From positions 7,433,847-7,497,846 of the forward strand of contig JAPWDM010000008.1 of the NCBI GenBank assembly GCA_035578155.1: 64,000 nt of DNA. Reading direction: 5' to 3'. Positions 1-8,975 of the stretch are shown here, in pieces (within the stretch, counting starts at the first letter, position 1; every line of letters begins with the position of its first letter). Made by a program: the position numbers and the translations under genes. A model generated the notes under the pieces. That model saw only the letters and a program-made list of their open reading frames with translations, was not told the DNA's origin and did not search any database. Source of the stretch: Brachynemurus nebulosus. Lineage: Eukaryota; Arthropoda; Insecta; Neuroptera; Myrmeleontidae.

Positions 1-60
1 CCAATAGAACACGTTTTACACTGTTTTTACATAGTTGAACGATTTTAACAATAAATATTT

Positions 61-843
61 TTATGTTTTATCATATTTTTTCGATCTTTCAAAAATGTGC
101 ACTTTTTCATGTGTTTTTTTCTGATATGATTTCCCATCACTGTGAGTTCTTTCATGTAACTTTAAAGTATCTGATCGATTAAATGTCTTAGAACATATGT
201 TACATTTGTATGGTTTTCCACCATTGTGAGTTCTTTCATGCAACTTTAAATTATCTGATCGATTAAATGCCTTAGAGCATATGTTACATTTATATGATTT
301 TTCACCATTGTGAATTCTTTCGTGTATTTTTAAATGGCTTGACTGGTTAAATGTTTTAGAACATATGTTGCATTTGTATGGTTTTTCACCACTGTGAATT
401 CTTTCATGTTTTATTAAATCACTTGAACGAGTAAATGTTTTAGTACATATGTTACATTCAAATGGTTTTTCACCACTATGGATTCTTTGATGCTTTTGTA
501 AATCACCTTTATTACAAAATGTTTTAGTACATACGTTACATTCAAATGGTTTTTCGTCACTATGGATTCTTTTATGTATTTTTAAATTACTTGACTGATT
601 AAATGTTTTAGTACATATGTTACATTTATATGGTTTTTCACCACTGTGAATTCTTTTATGTATTTTTAAATAATATGAACGACTAAATGTCTTATTACAT
701 GTATCACACTGTAATAGTTTTTTTCCAACACTTGAAATTTCATCTTCTATTAAATCTGTCGACTGATCTTCATCTGTTTCATCTTCTTCAATTTTGATTT
801 CCGTATGTAAACTGTTTAAATTAATCAAGGATTCATTCCACTC
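61..843 (-). CDS. C2H2 zinc-finger gene 1, exon Z (7 fingers, C-terminal exon)
   Basis: This is the second coding exon of the first paralogue. It begins at an AG acceptor (TTTTAG|GAGTGG) at 843 and ends at TAA 61-63, giving 260 codons. The first residues are E-W-N-E-S, followed by an acidic segment with I-K-I-E-E-D-E (Lys at exon residue 17). Seven C-x2-C-x12-H-x3-H fingers follow, joined by SGEKP/SDEKP/NGGKP linkers. A basic tail (YQKKTHEKVHIFERSKKYDKT) ends the protein. C2H2 arrays with TGEKP-like linkers bind DNA in the nucleus, so a sequence-specific DNA-binding regulator is inferred; the target is unknown. An ATG/TTG-based start near 828 is not the real start, because the frame is open back to the acceptor and phase 0 joins exon A at 2725-3009. 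Spliced length is about 355 residues. Confidence 0.88.
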   Translation of the reverse strand, partial: EWNESLINLNSLHTEIKIEEDETDEDQSTDLIEDEISSVGKKLLQCDTCNKTFSRSYYLKIHKRIHSGEKPYKCNICTKTFNQSSNLKIHKRIHSDEKPFECNVCTKTFCNKGDLQKHQRIHSGEKPFECNICTKTFTRSSDLIKHERIHSGEKPYKCNICSKTFNQSSHLKIHERIHNGEKSYKCNICSKAFNRSDNLKLHERTHNGGKPYKCNICSKTFNRSDTLKLHERTHSDGKSYQKKTHEKVHIFERSKKYDKT

Positions 844-2724
844 CTAAAATATTACAAACAAGTATTTTCATTAAAACATTCACAAAAAGAGGGAGTGAGA
901 AAAGGGCCGATTTTTGCCCAGTGGGTGACAAATAAAATAGTGGTTGTTTCTCAGTGTTTTTGATGTGTAAAATTTTAAAAAATGTTAATTATAAAAGTGA
1001 AACTATAAGGGAACATTTTGAGAAATTAAGATCGTCTAAACCAGGGACTCTCTTTTTGTTATCGGCCGCTAAACATTGGACCAGCATCCCTGGTAACCAG
1101 TCCAATCGTCAGAAATGTAGATCCGATTTACGTTCATCTGCGCCGTTTCTGACGAATATACAGACGGTAGACTGTCGACAGAATCTAATGTCAGGAAAAG
1201 ACGGCACAGATACGTAAGTCTGACGAATAACTTTTATAACAACTCGGTCGACAGACTTACGTCAGAAAGACGGTAGCTACCTGCTTTAAATTCTCCCCTC
1301 CCATACGTTTTCAGCGGTTCTCATTTTCATTTGTCATGTTTGTTGAGTAAATTAACAATGATGTCAAAGCATTTATTATAAAAAACTTGGATGGTATAAG
1401 TGTGTATACACTGGCTGTTTGAATGTATGTATCTACATGCTGGTGTGAAAACTAGTACGTATCAACATCTAATACAGACAATAATGACATAAAGTAATTT
1501 TGGTTTGCAATTTTTTCTACTAGCATGTCACAAGGTAACTACCTTAATAGAATGTCCCTTTTCTAAAAGGTGAAGACCAAAGTTTGAAGTATGTTTATGA
1601 GAGGTAATATGTTCACGGTATCTAATTTCGAAAGATCTTCCCGATTGACCAATATATACTACATTATATTCTCCACAATCTAACCGATAAACATCAGATT
1701 TTTTGTATGGATCAGTTTTTTCTTTAGCATTAAGGAAGTTTAATCAGTTAATTCTTTTAATTTCTGTAACTATTTTAACATTACAATTCTAATCCTCATT
1801 GTGTAATCGTCCCGCCCACTATTTTTGTTATCCACCAAAACTTGTTTAGCATCGATTCGTAATTTTGCCACCTCGTTTCCGGTACACATGCAATTTGTTT
1901 ACCTCTCTTCTGGGTTTTTCCCACCTCTTAACCAACTACATTTCAACCTGCTTCTGTTTTATTTTTATTTTATTTAAATATATACATACCTGTTCCCAAC
2001 AGAATTCAGTTCAATTCAGAGTTCACCTGAAAATGGTCTAGGAAACCGAAAACTAGTTCGTAAAAAAGTATTTTTCTATATTTAAGTGAAAATTTGACAA
2101 AGATAAACATTCTTCGCCATATATATAGCCTATATCTTAATATACCTCTTTCGATTATCCTTGATTATCTCGAAAATCATAAGAGATAGGAAAAAACACT
2201 TCATGAGACACAACACTTTATTTTTAAAGTACTTTCGATTGATGTATTAAATTTTTGAAATGAAAAATTTTTTTTTTCATCGTGTTATACCCCTTGAATT
2301 TTGATGAAACTTGGTGCAATAATTAAGCGCATTAAGGTACGGTTACTGAATTTTTTTTTAAGTGGTCGCTCAATTTGAACCCTATAAAAATAACGTTGGA
2401 TCGAATATTATCCTTGTTATTATCCTTAATAACGAGGACTAATACGATAATAAATATGTCTAATATTCTTGAGAGTGTTTGCCTTCATGTGGATTTGGAA
2501 TTATTTTCCTATGTTGAGTAGTTACCAAGAAAAAAATTTTTGTAATTTTTTAAATTTTTTTAGTTACCTCCATAACTACTCAGTTTTGGTCGCCAAAATT
2601 GTAGATATTAATTACTTACAGCCTCACCATACCCTTAATATAGTTATTAAAATAATTCGCTTCCGGGGCCGATTCACCTATACTTATCCGGCTTTATCCT
2701 TTATAATCCAAATCTAGTACTTAC
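844..2724 (-). other. Intron 1 of zinc-finger gene 1
   Basis: Intron between exon A (donor GTAAGT at 2724-2719) and exon Z (acceptor ending at 844). The acceptor-proximal part (about 890-1000) carries the conserved block shared by all paralogues (GATTTTTGCCCAGTGGG and TTTTTGATGTGT). About 1000-1060 matches gene 5 intron at 37590-37660. Around 1090-1290 there are several TCTGACG/CGTCAGA repeats. A Penelope-like GIY-YIG relic lies at 1541-1737. The donor-proximal inverted arm found in the other copies is missing here. Confidence 0.75.
1541..1737 (-). pseudogene. Penelope-like element fragment, GIY-YIG endonuclease domain
   Basis: Conceptual minus-strand translation gives V-Y-R-L-D-C-G-E-Y-N followed by VVYIGQSGRSFEIRYREH and later L-L-E-K-G-H. 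The Y-x-L-x-C-x2-C-like lead-in (second Cys replaced), the YIG core and the GRS-x3-R-x2-EH helix are the layout of the GIY-YIG endonuclease at the C-terminus of Penelope-like retroelements. About 65 residues are readable; no reverse transcriptase lies beside it, so it is a short relic. A neighbouring part of the same kind of protein appears on the opposite strand in gene 5 intron (37695-37841). Confidence 0.65.
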
Positions 2725-3009
2725 CGATCTTATATTTTGCCCTTGTAAGTCTGTAAGATTCTTTTCATCAGTCAGGTTATTATCTTCTTGCGACAATTTA
2801 ACTGGTTCAAAGATTTTAGTTTCTACTGGTGACACTAAATTGGTCTCATTCACTTCTGCTTTCTCCGTTTTGATTTCAAATGTATGAAAACTTTCATGGA
2901 TCGATTCATTCACTTCATCTTTCTCTATTTTAATTTTAAACTTACGATCAATTTCATGGCCCACTTCATTTACTTCATCCTTTTCCACTTTAATTTCGAA
3001 TTTCTCCAT
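2725..3009 (-). CDS. Zinc-finger gene 1, exon A (N-terminal acidic exon with three K-x-E repeats)
   Basis: First coding exon of gene 1, 95 codons, from ATG at 3009 (context AAAATGG) to a phase-0 donor ATCG|GTAAGT at 2725. The open frame continues 12 codons further upstream, but the MEK start is the one conserved in every paralogue, and in gene 2 a stop lies just upstream of it. The exon holds three 20-residue repeats, each with a core [I]-K-x-E-K-[DA]-E-V-N-E; the lysines are at residues 7, 27 and 47. No zinc finger or ZAD/BTB-type domain is recognisable. The psi-K-x-E cores with acidic residues downstream resemble SUMO-acceptor motifs; that is inference. The part after residue 55 (NLVSP...IFEP...LTDLQGQNI) is conserved among copies but unassigned. 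Confidence 0.82.
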
Positions 3010-3210
3010 TTTACACTTTTTGTTTGTTTTATTATACACAATCACTATTTATATTTAACTAAAAGAATCTTTATGAGGCGTGACGTTTCTCTACTTTGAC
3101 GTTTGTTAACGTCGTTAACGTTGTTAAAGCCAAGTCAGTGTCATCAACTGCAGTTTACTAAAAACTAGAAACAAAGGGCGTGTTCCATTTACGAAATGCA
3201 AATGGATATT
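3010..3210 (-). promoter_or_regulatory. Conserved 5' flank of gene 1 (putative promoter/5' leader)
   Basis: Sequence immediately upstream of the exon A start is shared with genes 2, 3, 5 and 7: an AT-rich leader with ATTGTGTATAATAAAACAAA-like sequence, then a TGACGTTTGTTAACG box and GTGTTCCATTT at about 3180-3195. Conservation in copies whose introns have been extensively remodelled suggests promoter and 5' UTR. No transcription start is proven. Confidence 0.45.
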
Positions 3211-3744
3211 ACCGAAACTACATTTGTATATGCGGGATATGCGGTACATGCAAACCACAGGTAAGACAGATCAAGCCTACATATAAAAAAGAGTAATCCG
3301 AAAGTTGCAATAAGTAGCAATTTCCACTATTGACTTAGTCTGTTACTGACTGTCGTGGTGTTCACGTCATAATAAATGTATGTTTTTTTTAATCAACTCA
3401 TGAAATTTAAACAAAAAAAAAAAAATATGAAGTGTGTCGTATTTAAGTGTAAAAATTCTATTGAATAAAAAATTTCTCAAAATAAAGGGATATCTTTCTT
3501 AAAATAAATAAATTTATTTTTAATTGTTGACTGGTGGTAACATAGGTCGGCCATGATTGTATATGCTGTATGTATGCGAACTGCATATTATATCATCATC
3601 AACATATCATACTAACACATTGGTATATTCGTGTCCATACATCACGTGCTGTGTTACGTCACCCATTGATTTCATCGGGCACAGTTTCGTAGACATACTA
3701 GTTTGACCCCTTGATGCAAACACACTATGTGACAGTATACATAT
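3211..3744. other. Intergenic gene 1-gene 2, upstream segment
   Basis: No gene is visible. About 3258-3330 (GACAGATCAAGCCTACAT and onwards, including TCCGAAAGTTGCA) recurs upstream of gene 7 at about 63476-63545, so it belongs to the duplicated upstream flank. The segment ends at the ATAT target duplication of the first TIR element (3741-3744). Confidence 0.5.
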
Positions 3745-5083
3745 CGCGCCTTTTCTGTCTCAAACTCGTATAAGGTTTTTTGACGGTTTTGAGTTAAAAA
3801 GTCATACATGTACATAATACACTTCCCCATATGATGCACTAAGAAATATTGCAAAATAGTTAATGGAAAAATAATTATTCAATTAAATACAAACTTGTAC
3901 CACATGACCTAAATTTAGTTTTCTGACAAAACCTGGTATATGGTATACGAGTTTGTGTACAACTATCTGACACTAGAGTTCGCAGGTGCTGTACACCACA
4001 AATCGAATGGTACGTAGTGGTCGGTGCAAATTTAAGGGGAAGTACGTAAAATCGGAAGATCGGGAGCGTCAGTAAACTTTTATTTGAGGGGTTGGTAAAT
4101 ATTATTTATTATATAAACAAGTACCTAAATAAGTACAGTACGCTTCAAAAAGTGATCAAACACTATCACTCAAGGGGGAGGGTGCCAACACTTTTGACAC
4201 CGCACTGTACTTAATGTTGTGGTAAACTGCCGTGTCAAAAGTGTGGGCACCCCCCTCGGGGTTAAGGTGTTCGATCACTTTTTGAAGCGTATTGTACTTA
4301 TTTAAGCGCGCGTGTGTTGGAGTCAAATGTCAAGATTTGTAACGGGGGGTGCCCACACTTTTGACGCGGCAGTGTACCACAACACTAAGTACAGTGCGGC
4401 GTCAAAAGTGTGGGCACCCCCCTGATTTAGAGTGTTCGATCACTTTTTGACGCGTACTGTACTTATTTATATATAATATGTACTTGTTTATATAATAAAT
4501 AATATTTACCAACCCCTCAAATAAAAGTTTAGCGACGCTCCTGATCTTCCGATTTTACGTACTTTCCCTTAAATTTGCACCGACCACTACGTACCATTCG
4601 ATTTGTGGTGTTCAGCACCTGCGAACTCTAGTGTCAGATAGTTGTATCTTGGTCAAGTACGAGGGTATGCTGATAAAAATGTTACTTATTTCAAAAAATA
4701 ATTTTACACAAACTCGTATACCATATACCAGGTTTTGTCAGAAAACTATCAGAAAAAATGTAGTTTCGAGAAAAGCGCGTTTAAAATTTAAGTTACTGGT
4801 TATACTATCGGAATATGCAAAAAAAAAAAAATCGATTTATTTCGCAAACTCGTATATTGAAAAAAAATGTGGGCAGCAAACTCGTATTTACTAAAAACAT
4901 CGATAGCTTGTAATTTAAAACATTTAAATATCTGCTTCATGTCTACATAGGTAGCAAACATCAAAAAGTGTAACATACATAAATCTTAAATTCATAGTGA
5001 TGAAAATACAGTATTTAATATGTTTTTTGTGTTTCCTGAGAACTGTGATTTTTGATATACGAGTTAGAGACAGAAAAGGCGCG
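3745..5083. mobile_element. 1.34-kb TIR element, copy 1 (4-bp target duplication ATAT)
   Basis: Begins CGCGCCTTTTCTGTCTC and ends with the inverse GAGACAGAAAAGGCGCG, flanked by ATAT at 3741-3744 and 5084-5087. Inside are long imperfect inverted arms (about 3900-4250 against 4270-4760), including four copies of a CAAAAGTGTGGGCACCCCCC-like tract, and an inner TIR pair (TACACCACAAATC) related to the TA-flanked MITEs at 18618 and 46487. An 87-codon open frame at 4631-4894 has no recognisable domain. No transposase is present, so the element is non-autonomous. The 4-bp duplication does not by itself fix the superfamily. Confidence 0.8.
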
Positions 5084-5127
5084 ATATACGGAAAAAGTAC
5101 AGTAACTGCTCTTTTTATAACACACGT

Positions 5128-6467
5128 CGCGCCTTTTCTGTCTCAAACTCGTATAAGGTTTTTTGACGGTTTTGAGTTAAAAAGTCATACATGTACATAA
5201 TACACTTCCCCATATGATGCACTAAGAAATATTGCAAAATAGTTAATGGAAAAATAATTATTCAATTAAATACAAACTTGTACCACATGAACTAAATTTA
5301 GTTTTCTGACAAAACCTGGTATATGGTATACGAGTTTGTGTACAACTATCTGACACTAGAGTTCATAGGTGCTGTACACCACAAATCCAATGGTACGTAG
5401 TGGTCGGTGCAAATTTAAGGGGAAGTACGTAAAATCGGAAGATCAGGAGCGCCAGAAAACTTTTATTTGAGGGGTTGGTAAATATTATTTATTATATAAA
5501 CAAGTACATAAATAAGTACAGTACGCTTCAAAAAGTGATCGAACACTCTCACTCAGGGGGGAGGGTGCCAACACTTTTGACACCGCACTGTACTTAATGT
5601 TGTGGTAAACTGCCGTGTCAAAAGTGTGGGCACCCCGCTCGGGGTTAAGGTGTTCTATCACTTTTTGAAGCGTACTGTACTTATTTAAGCGCGCGTGTGT
5701 TGGAGTCAAATGTCAAGATTTGTAACGGGGGGGTGCCCACACTTTTGACACGGCAGTGTACCACAACATTAAGTACAGTGCGGCGTCAAAAGTGTGGGCA
5801 CCCCCCTGATTTAGAGTGTTCGATCACTTTTTGACGCGTACTGTACTTATTTATATATAATATGTACTTGCTTATATAATAAATAATATTTACCAACCCC
5901 TCAAATAAAAGTTTAGCGACGCTCCTGATCTTCCGATTTTACGTACTTTCCCTTAAATTTGCACCGACCACTACGTACCATTGGATTTGTGGTGTACAGC
6001 ACCTGCGAACTCTAGTGTCAGATAGTTGTATCTTGGTCAAGTACGAGGGTATGCTGATAAAAATGTTACTTATTTCAAAAAATAATTTTACACAAACTCG
6101 TATACCATATACCAGGTTTTGTCAGAAAACTATCAGAAAAAATGTAGTTTCGAGAAAAACGCGTTTAAAATTTAAGTTACTGGTTATACTATCGGAATAT
6201 GCAAAAAAAAAAAAATCGATTTATTTCGCAAACTCGTATATTGAAAAAAAAAGTGGACAGCAAACTCTTATTTACTAAAAACATCGATAGCTTGTAATTT
6301 AAAACATTTAAATATCTGCTTCATGTCTACATAGGTAGCAAACATCAAAAAGTGTAACATACATAAATCTTAAATTCATAGTGATGAAAATACAGTATTT
6401 AATATGTTTTTTGTGTTTCCTGAGAACTGTGATTTTTGATATACGAGTTAGAGACAGAAAAGGCGCG
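5128..6467. mobile_element. 1.34-kb TIR element, copy 2 (4-bp target duplication ACGT)
   Basis: A nearly identical second copy of the element at 3745-5083, in the same orientation only 44 bp away. It has the same CGCGCC...GGCGCG ends and is flanked by ACGT at 5124-5127 and 6468-6471. The paralogous flank near gene 2 (about 12106-12120, ACACACGTGCGAG) is the empty site and contains a single ACGT, so this is a clean insertion rather than a simple tandem duplication of copy 1. Confidence 0.82.
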
Positions 6468-6878
6468 ACGTGCGAGTAAAAAAGAAATATATTTCGTAAT
6501 CTTTTTAAGAAAGAAAGAAATATATTTCTTATTCCTTTTAAAAATGTACTACGAATATATTATAGTTTGTATACAGACATACAGAGTGTTTTATGTATTA
6601 AATATGAAATGCATTTTTTAACACGAAATGATAACTAGTAATAAATAAACAGTAATAAAACGCCTTTGAGTAATAATACTGTGATACTTTTCTTGAATAT
6701 TTCTTTTTTTAATAGTATGGTACTAATTCTTATTAACCGTGTTATTATCTAATTTAATATTTAACACCATCACCAAAAACCACGAAATTGGTATCAATAT
6801 CATTCCACCTTAAACTTTGATCTTCTATTTGTCTACTATTTGTTAACGGATTTCAAAAATTTTTTCACCAGTTTATTA

Positions 6879-7393
6879 TCAAGTCAGTCCATAAGTTCGT
6901 TGGTAAATTTTGAAATAATATAAAAAAACAATTAAACTATAATTAAACACAATTCATCCTTTCTGCGATCTGATCCATTGTTAATTGTGGCTGACTCCAT
7001 AAGATTTCGAAGAATGCTATCATCAAAATTACCAAGACGTCCTAAACGGCGTTCATCGTCAATACTGCCTTCTCCAACTTTAAATTTTTTAAACCATTTC
7101 TGGGCAGTTCTTACACTAAGTGTGTTCACCATGTACACTATTAATTTTTATCGTTGCAGACCTGGCAGTTCACCACATGAAAATAAAAAATTTAGCACAG
7201 CACGTTTGTACTGATTATCTACATTCATCTTCTATGGGTACTAAAATACGTTCAATATTTACGAAAGTTGATGATGAACTGAATAATATGTTAGTCAAAC
7301 GATGACAAGTTCAAAATTGTACTGGTTTACTAAATGGGTCACGGTCAATTCCATGCATGCTATTAATACGCAAGAACTTATGGACTGACCTGG
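6879..7393 (-). mobile_element. Mariner-family deletion derivative
   Basis: Ends are TCAAGTCAGTCCATAAG and its inverse CTTATGGACTGACCTGG, flanked by TA dinucleotides (6877-6878 and 7394-7395). The paralogous locus at about 12474-12500 lacks it. At 515 bp it is far shorter than a full mariner (about 1.3 kb), and only an N-terminal transposase fragment remains. Confidence 0.78.
6932..7138 (-). pseudogene. Mariner transposase fragment (helix-turn-helix region)
   Basis: A 68-codon frame containing L-S-V-R-T-A-Q-K-W-F-K-K-F-K, then G-x-x-S-I-D-D-E-R-R-L-G-R and F-D-D-S-I-L-R-N-L-M-E. This is the classic second helix-turn-helix and linker of mariner transposases (usual form QxWFxKFrxGDxsLxDxpRsGRP). 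No DD34D catalytic domain follows, so it cannot transpose. Confidence 0.75.
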
Positions 7394-8237
7394 TAGTTTT
7401 GGTCTATACTTTAATTAAATGTAACTACATATTACATATTATCCACACGACAAGACTTCTCCAGTCATTAATATCATCGTACAGCGTATGAATACTCAGA
7501 TCATAATGGGTTAAAAATTAATTCCATATAATATTTATTTTAGGACATAGATAGCGCCTTAATTAGCACTAACTGAATAGCATTGTTGAAGTGATTAAAA
7601 TCAAATAATTTAAATAAATTTACAGATTAATTTATTTTTTTTATTAAAAAATGTACATAAGAGAATTATTAAAGTATTTGTAGGTAATAACGCCCGCTTA
7701 AATTTATTATTATTATATTGGTCCGTTCAAAAACGTGGATCAAGTACATATTTTGGGTTTTTTCCGGACACATTGTCCATTAAGCCCTATTTACCGCAGA
7801 CATTTATAAAGTTACATGGCCATTATTACCGGCAAATATTTTGCTACATAAATATGTCTGATCAAAATGTATACTTAAAAATTAATTTCAATAAAATCAA
7901 ATCTTTTTTCTAAAAAATACTTCTTTTTTTAGTTCGACTTCGTGACCAAGTCGTATCTATATTCTATATGACCTTTAGAGGTGTCTTGATAAGTTAGAAA
8001 TAACGATAGCTTCAAAATTATACCACTAGAGGCGTGCACCTAAATATGAACATACGTAAATTCAATGTACAAGTTTAATACACAATGTAAACAAGTTTCA
8101 ACTGGCCACCGTCCCCACACGGACTTCAAATTGTCCGACAGAACACGTTTTACACTGTTTATACATAGTTGAACGATTTTAACAATAAATTTCATTGTTT
8201 TACCATATTTTTTCGATCTTTCAAAAATGTGCATTTT

Positions 8238-8975
8238 TCATGTGTTTATTTTCTGATATGATTTCCCACCACTGTGAGTTCTTTTATGTAACTTTAAAAT
8301 ATCTGATCGATTAAATGCCCTAGAACATATGTTACATTTATATGGTTTTTCACCACTGTGAATTCTTTCGTGTATTTTCAAATGACTTGACTGGATAAAT
8401 GTTTTAGAACATATGTTACATTTATATGGTTTTTCGCCACTGTGAATTCTTTCGTGTGTTCTTAGATCACCTGACTGGTTAAATGTTTTAGAACATATGT
8501 TGCATTTATATGGTTTTTCATTACTGTGAATTCTTTCATGCTTCTTTAAGTCACTTTTATTACTGAATTTTTTAGTACATATGTTACATTCAAATGGTTT
8601 TTCACCACTATGAATTCTTTCATGTTTTTGTAAATCACCTTTATTACTAAATGTTTTAGTACATATGTTACATTCGTATGGTTTTTCACCACTATGGATT
8701 ATTTTATGTACTTTTAAAGTACTTGACTGATTAAATGTTTTAGTACATATGTTACACTTGTATGGTTTTTCACCACTATGAATTTTTTTATGCCTTTTTA
8801 AATGATTTAAACTAGTAAATATTTTATTACATATATCACATTTAAATAGTTTTTTGTCAACACTTGAAATTTTACGTTCTGTTAAATCTGTTGAATGATC
8901 TTCATCGATTTCATCTCCTTCAATTTTGGTTTCTGTATGTAAACTATTTAAATCTATCGAAGACTCCCTCGATTC
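8238..8975 (-). CDS. C2H2 zinc-finger gene 2, exon Z (7 fingers)
   Basis: An open 245-codon exon with no early ATG or TTG, so start-codon-based ORF finding misses it. The acceptor is TTTTAG|GAATCGAGG at 8975; the first residues are E-S-R-E-S-S-I-D-L-N-S-L-H-T. Seven regular C2H2 fingers follow, with recognition loops ending NHLKRH, STLKVH, GDLQKH, SDLKKH, GDLRTH, SHLKIH and DILKLH. The frame ends YQKINT-stop at 8238. Compared with gene 1, a small insertion in the A-run of the tail shifts the frame and removes the final HEKVHIFERSKK-like residues; the old tail is still readable in another frame at 8040-8234. The acidic motif reads T-K-I-E-G-D-E, so the hydrophobic residue before Lys is lost here. 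Phase 0 joins exon A2 at 10041-10322. Confidence 0.85.
   Translation of the reverse strand, partial: ESRESSIDLNSLHTETKIEGDEIDEDHSTDLTERKISSVDKKLFKCDICNKIFTSLNHLKRHKKIHSGEKPYKCNICTKTFNQSSTLKVHKIIHSGEKPYECNICTKTFSNKGDLQKHERIHSGEKPFECNICTKKFSNKSDLKKHERIHSNEKPYKCNICSKTFNQSGDLRTHERIHSGEKPYKCNICSKTFIQSSHLKIHERIHSGEKPYKCNICSRAFNRSDILKLHKRTHSGGKSYQKINT

Larger units (their letters stand above)
6472..8237. repeat. Duplicated intergenic block (3' flank of gene 2), paralogous to 12113-13615
   Basis: Starting at the GTGCGAGTAA motif (6470), this tract matches the block starting at 12108 almost throughout. Shared landmarks are AGAAATATATTTC, ACATACAGAGTGT, TTGGTCCGTTCAAAAACGTGG and TACCACTAGAGGCG. It shows the unit of duplication was gene plus intergenic DNA. 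A mariner relic (6879-7393) is present in this copy only. The end of the block (8085-8237) is the 3' flank of gene 2 and contains ACACGTTTTACACTGTT, also seen downstream of genes 1 and 5. Confidence 0.7.

Noticed and set aside
2884..3099. 71-codon plus-strand hydrophobic frame
   Set aside because: Antisense of the highly charged exon A of gene 1; similar shadows lie over the other A exons (e.g. 9952-10200, 48256-48519).
4631..4894. 87-codon frame, repeated at 6015-6278
   Set aside because: Lies inside the two copies of the 1.34-kb TIR element; duplicated because the element is. It reads across a subterminal inverted repeat and resembles no known protein.
3745..6467. Simple tandem duplication of a 1.38-kb segment
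   Set aside because: Each copy has its own different 4-bp target duplication and the spacer is unique, so two separate insertions explain it better.
8040..8234. 64-codon minus-strand frame beginning MHIFERSKKYGK
   Set aside because: Former C-terminal tail and 3' flank of gene 2 read after a frameshift; not an independent gene.
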